From an uncultured Kangiella sp. (lineage in GTDB: Bacteria > Pseudomonadota > Gammaproteobacteria > Enterobacterales > DSM-103792), in NCBI GenBank assembly GCA_946480585.1, contig CAMLKQ010000095.1, forward strand, positions 1 to 7,874: DNA of 7,874 nucleotides. The letters are read 5' to 3'. Below the pieces are notes generated by a model. That model was not told the DNA's origin and searched no databases. It was given only the letters and a program-made list of their open reading frames with translations. The position numbers and the translations under genes were made by a program. Positions 6,798-7,874 of this stretch are shown here, piece by piece; positions within the stretch are counted from its first letter, which is position 1; each line of letters starts with the position of its first letter.

Positions 6798-7357
6798 GAA
6801 GAAGCCGGCCGGAACGCTTTGATCACATCTGGATGCGTTTCCAGATACGGGCCGCCGATGAGATCGATGCAATAGGGCACCGCCGGCATCACCGCTTCGA
6901 GGCAATCGCGAATGGCGGACGGTTTGCCCGGCAGGTTGATGATGAGGCAGCGCTCGGAGGTACCGGCCAGCTGACGCGACAAAATCGCCGTCGGCACTTT
7001 TTGCAGACTGACTGCCCGCATCAACTCGCCGAAGCCGTCGAGTATGCGATCACAGACATCGCGGGTCGCTTCCGGCGTCACATCGCGCGGCGCCGGGCCG
7101 GTGCCTCCGGTGGTGACGATGAGGCAGCAGCCCTGATCACGCAAATCACGCAGAGTGACCGCAATCAAATCACGCTCATCGGGAATGACGCGGGGCAGCG
7201 GCTCGAACGGCGTCTTCAGCATCCGCTGCAATTCGGCGAGGATGGCGGGGCCACCTTTGTCTTCATATTCGCCCCGGCTGGCGCGATCGGAAACCGTGAC
7301 CACACCGATACGAACGGCACCCGATACGACAGGGGCTGACTGGACGGACGCGCTCAC
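6794..7357 (-). CDS. mog: Molybdopterin adenylyltransferase Mog
   Basis: This 187-residue MogA/MoaB-family protein is nearer to Mog than to MoaB. Mog-type blocks are VRIGVVTVSDRASRGEYEDKG, VIPDER, TTGGTGPAPRDVTPEAT, VPTAILSRQ, INLPGKP and the C-terminal YCIDLIGGPYLETHPDV with AFRP. Asp60 and Asp92 correspond to the catalytic Asp49 and Asp82 of E. coli Mog. A loop before PYCID is about 13 residues shorter than in E. coli. The enzyme adenylylates molybdopterin in the cytoplasm to allow MoeA to insert molybdate. The start is chosen as the GTG at 7357 because GGAG lies eight bases upstream; a TTG at 7375 would add six residues and has no ribosome site. It heads the ccm operon and overlaps ccmA by 4 bases, which suggests shared expression. 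Confidence 0.92.
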   Translation of the reverse strand: MSASVQSAPVVSGAVRIGVVTVSDRASRGEYEDKGGPAILAELQRMLKTPFEPLPRVIPDERDLIAVTLRDLRDQGCCLIVTTGGTGPAPRDVTPEATRDVCDRILDGFGELMRAVSLQKVPTAILSRQLAGTSERCLIINLPGKPSAIRDCLEAVMPAVPYCIDLIGGPYLETHPDVIKAFRPASS

Positions 7358-7365
7358 GCGTGAAA

Positions 7366-7369
7366 CTCC
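7366..7369 (-). promoter_or_regulatory. Ribosome binding site deciding the mog start
   Basis: GGAG on the minus strand lies eight bases before the GTG at 7357. It falls downstream of the alternative TTG at 7375 and therefore argues against that start. Confidence 0.6.
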
Positions 7370-7396
7370 GGACAAGGGCGACGGGAAATCGGCGCC

Positions 7397-7402
7397 TATA
7401 AT
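7397..7402 (+). promoter_or_regulatory. Possible -10 box for the divergent FliK-like gene
   Basis: A perfect TATAAT on the plus strand overlaps the minus-strand TATTAT by five bases. No convincing -35 lies 15-19 bases upstream. If used, it would leave a leader of about 100 bases before the ATG at 7509. Confidence 0.3.
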
Positions 7403-7403
7403 A
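7398..7403 (-). promoter_or_regulatory. Possible extended -10 promoter for mog-ccm operon
   Basis: On the minus strand the sequence reads TGGTATTAT, an extended -10 (TGn before TATTAT). It would start transcription near 7391 and give a leader of about 33 bases to the mog GTG. I find no good -35 hexamer at 15-19 bases, so either the extended -10 or an activator would have to compensate. The intergenic position fits well; the exact start is inferred. Confidence 0.4.
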
Positions 7404-7463
7404 CCAGCGTGTCACCGTCACGCGGTCCCGATCTGGATCAATTGCCCGACCGGTTTGTCCGCT

Positions 7464-7479
7464 TGTTGATTTGATCACA
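7464..7479. promoter_or_regulatory. CRP-like inverted repeat in the divergent control region
   Basis: The site reads TGTTG-N6-TCACA, against the CRP consensus TGTGA-N6-TCACA: 8 of 10 conserved positions match, with one perfect half. It includes the palindrome TGATCA. The plus-strand TTGAT inside it is also an FNR/Anr half-site, but the second half does not fit FNR spacing. A CRP/FNR-family regulator is plausible for a cytochrome c operon; binding is not shown. Confidence 0.3.
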
Positions 7480-7508
7480 ACCGTTACCGCGAGCTGACGA
7501 TCACCGCC

Positions 7509-7874
7509 ATGGTCCTGCCCTCCCTGCCTCTTTCACCCATCGTTGCGGTCACGGTGTCGGACCTGCGCAGCCTGCGCCAACTGGCCGAGTCCGGCCAGCT
7601 GAAAACCTGGCAGGCCGGCGCCATCCTCGATGTCGTGGTCAATCGCCGTGACGGCAATCTGCTGGTGCTGACCAGCCAACAAGGGCCGATCAGCCTGCCG
7701 GTGCCGGCTGACCGGGCATTTCCGCCGGGCACCGCCCTGCAGTTGCAGATCCTGGCCCTGGCGCCGCTGCAGGTTCAGCTGCGGCCGGCCAGTCCCACAA
7801 CGCCACTGGCAACCCCCGGCACGACCGCCAGCCTTGTCGCCACTGCGACCGCCACGACGTTGTCTGGATTGACG
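7509..7874 (+). CDS. Probable FliK-type (flagellar hook-length control-like) protein, N-terminal part only
   Basis: 122 codons are open from the ATG at 7509 to the right edge. The visible part starts MVLPSLPLSPIVAVTVSDLR. A compact beta-rich block at about 29-78 alternates hydrophobic and polar residues: WQAGAILDVVVNRRDGNLLV, then GPISLPVPADRAFPPGT, then LQLQILALAPLQVQLRP. From about 81 it becomes a Thr/Ala/Pro-rich low-complexity linker. This pattern of a 'G-x-x-L-x-A-x-V' block, a 'G-T-x-L-x-L-x-V' block and then a variable linker resembles the FliK-like proteins that sit divergently beside ccmA in pseudomonads. The diagnostic C-terminal FliK domain is outside, so the name is provisional. 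No clear Shine-Dalgarno precedes the ATG; a GTG at 7554 is a weaker alternative, and an in-frame stop at 7467 rules out a longer start. Confidence 0.6.
   Translation, partial: MVLPSLPLSPIVAVTVSDLRSLRQLAESGQLKTWQAGAILDVVVNRRDGNLLVLTSQQGPISLPVPADRAFPPGTALQLQILALAPLQVQLRPASPTTPLATPGTTASLVATATATTLSGLT

Noticed and set aside
6797..6905. Longer CcmA start at 6905 inside mog
   Set aside because: It would add 36 residues with no ABC-family similarity, whereas the ATG at 6797 overlaps the mog stop and gives the normal family length.
1..7874. Novel defence, mobile or CRISPR-like system
   Set aside because: I looked for repeats with spacers, transposases, integrases, toxin-antitoxin pairs and tRNA-linked junctions on both strands and saw none. 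Nearly all of the window is accounted for by mog and ccm genes.

Overview
The window holds one nearly complete System I cytochrome c maturation operon, on the minus strand, in the order mog-ccmA-ccmB-ccmC-ccmD-ccmE-ccmF-ccmG-ccmH-ccmI. The start of a divergent plus-strand gene lies at the right edge. GC-rich DNA, the separate ccmH and ccmI genes (E. coli has one fused CcmH) and a divergent FliK-like protein beside ccmA all suggest a Pseudomonas-like gammaproteobacterium. I cannot name the genus. The window behaves like core chromosome: I see no insertion sequence, integrase, tRNA, rRNA or CRISPR array.

Layout from right to left, the direction of operon transcription. At 7509-7874 is the 5' part of a gene for a probable FliK-type protein, reading rightward off the window. 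At 7358-7508 is a divergent control region with an AT-rich -10-like element usable on both strands and a CRP-like inverted repeat. Next come mog (6794-7357), ccmA (6156-6797), ccmB (5500-6162), a 67-base gap with a hairpin, then ccmC (4695-5432), ccmD (4471-4698), ccmE (3907-4467), ccmF (1937-3910), ccmG (1323-1940), ccmH (865-1326) and ccmI (868 to the left edge, 3' end missing). Six junctions are 4-base ATGA stop/start overlaps (mog/ccmA, ccmC/ccmD, ccmE/ccmF, ccmF/ccmG, ccmG/ccmH, ccmH/ccmI) and ccmA/ccmB overlap by 7 bases. No stretch over 300 bases lacks a gene.

How the genes work together: CcmABCD handle heme at the inner membrane. CcmC loads heme onto the periplasmic chaperone CcmE at its invariant His130, and the CcmAB ATPase with CcmD releases holo-CcmE. 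CcmG and CcmH keep the apocytochrome CXXCH cysteines reduced, CcmI binds the apocytochrome, and CcmF with CcmH performs ligation. Every catalytic or heme-handling residue I looked for is present, so the pathway appears intact. Mog, which adenylylates molybdopterin for molybdenum insertion, is fused translationally to the head of the operon, which links molybdenum cofactor and cytochrome c production.

I found no new multi-gene system. The points most worth a second look are the mog/ccmA overlap without a visible ccmA Shine-Dalgarno sequence, a perfect 22-bp palindrome inside ccmC, the hairpin in the only real gap of the operon, and the compact divergent control region.
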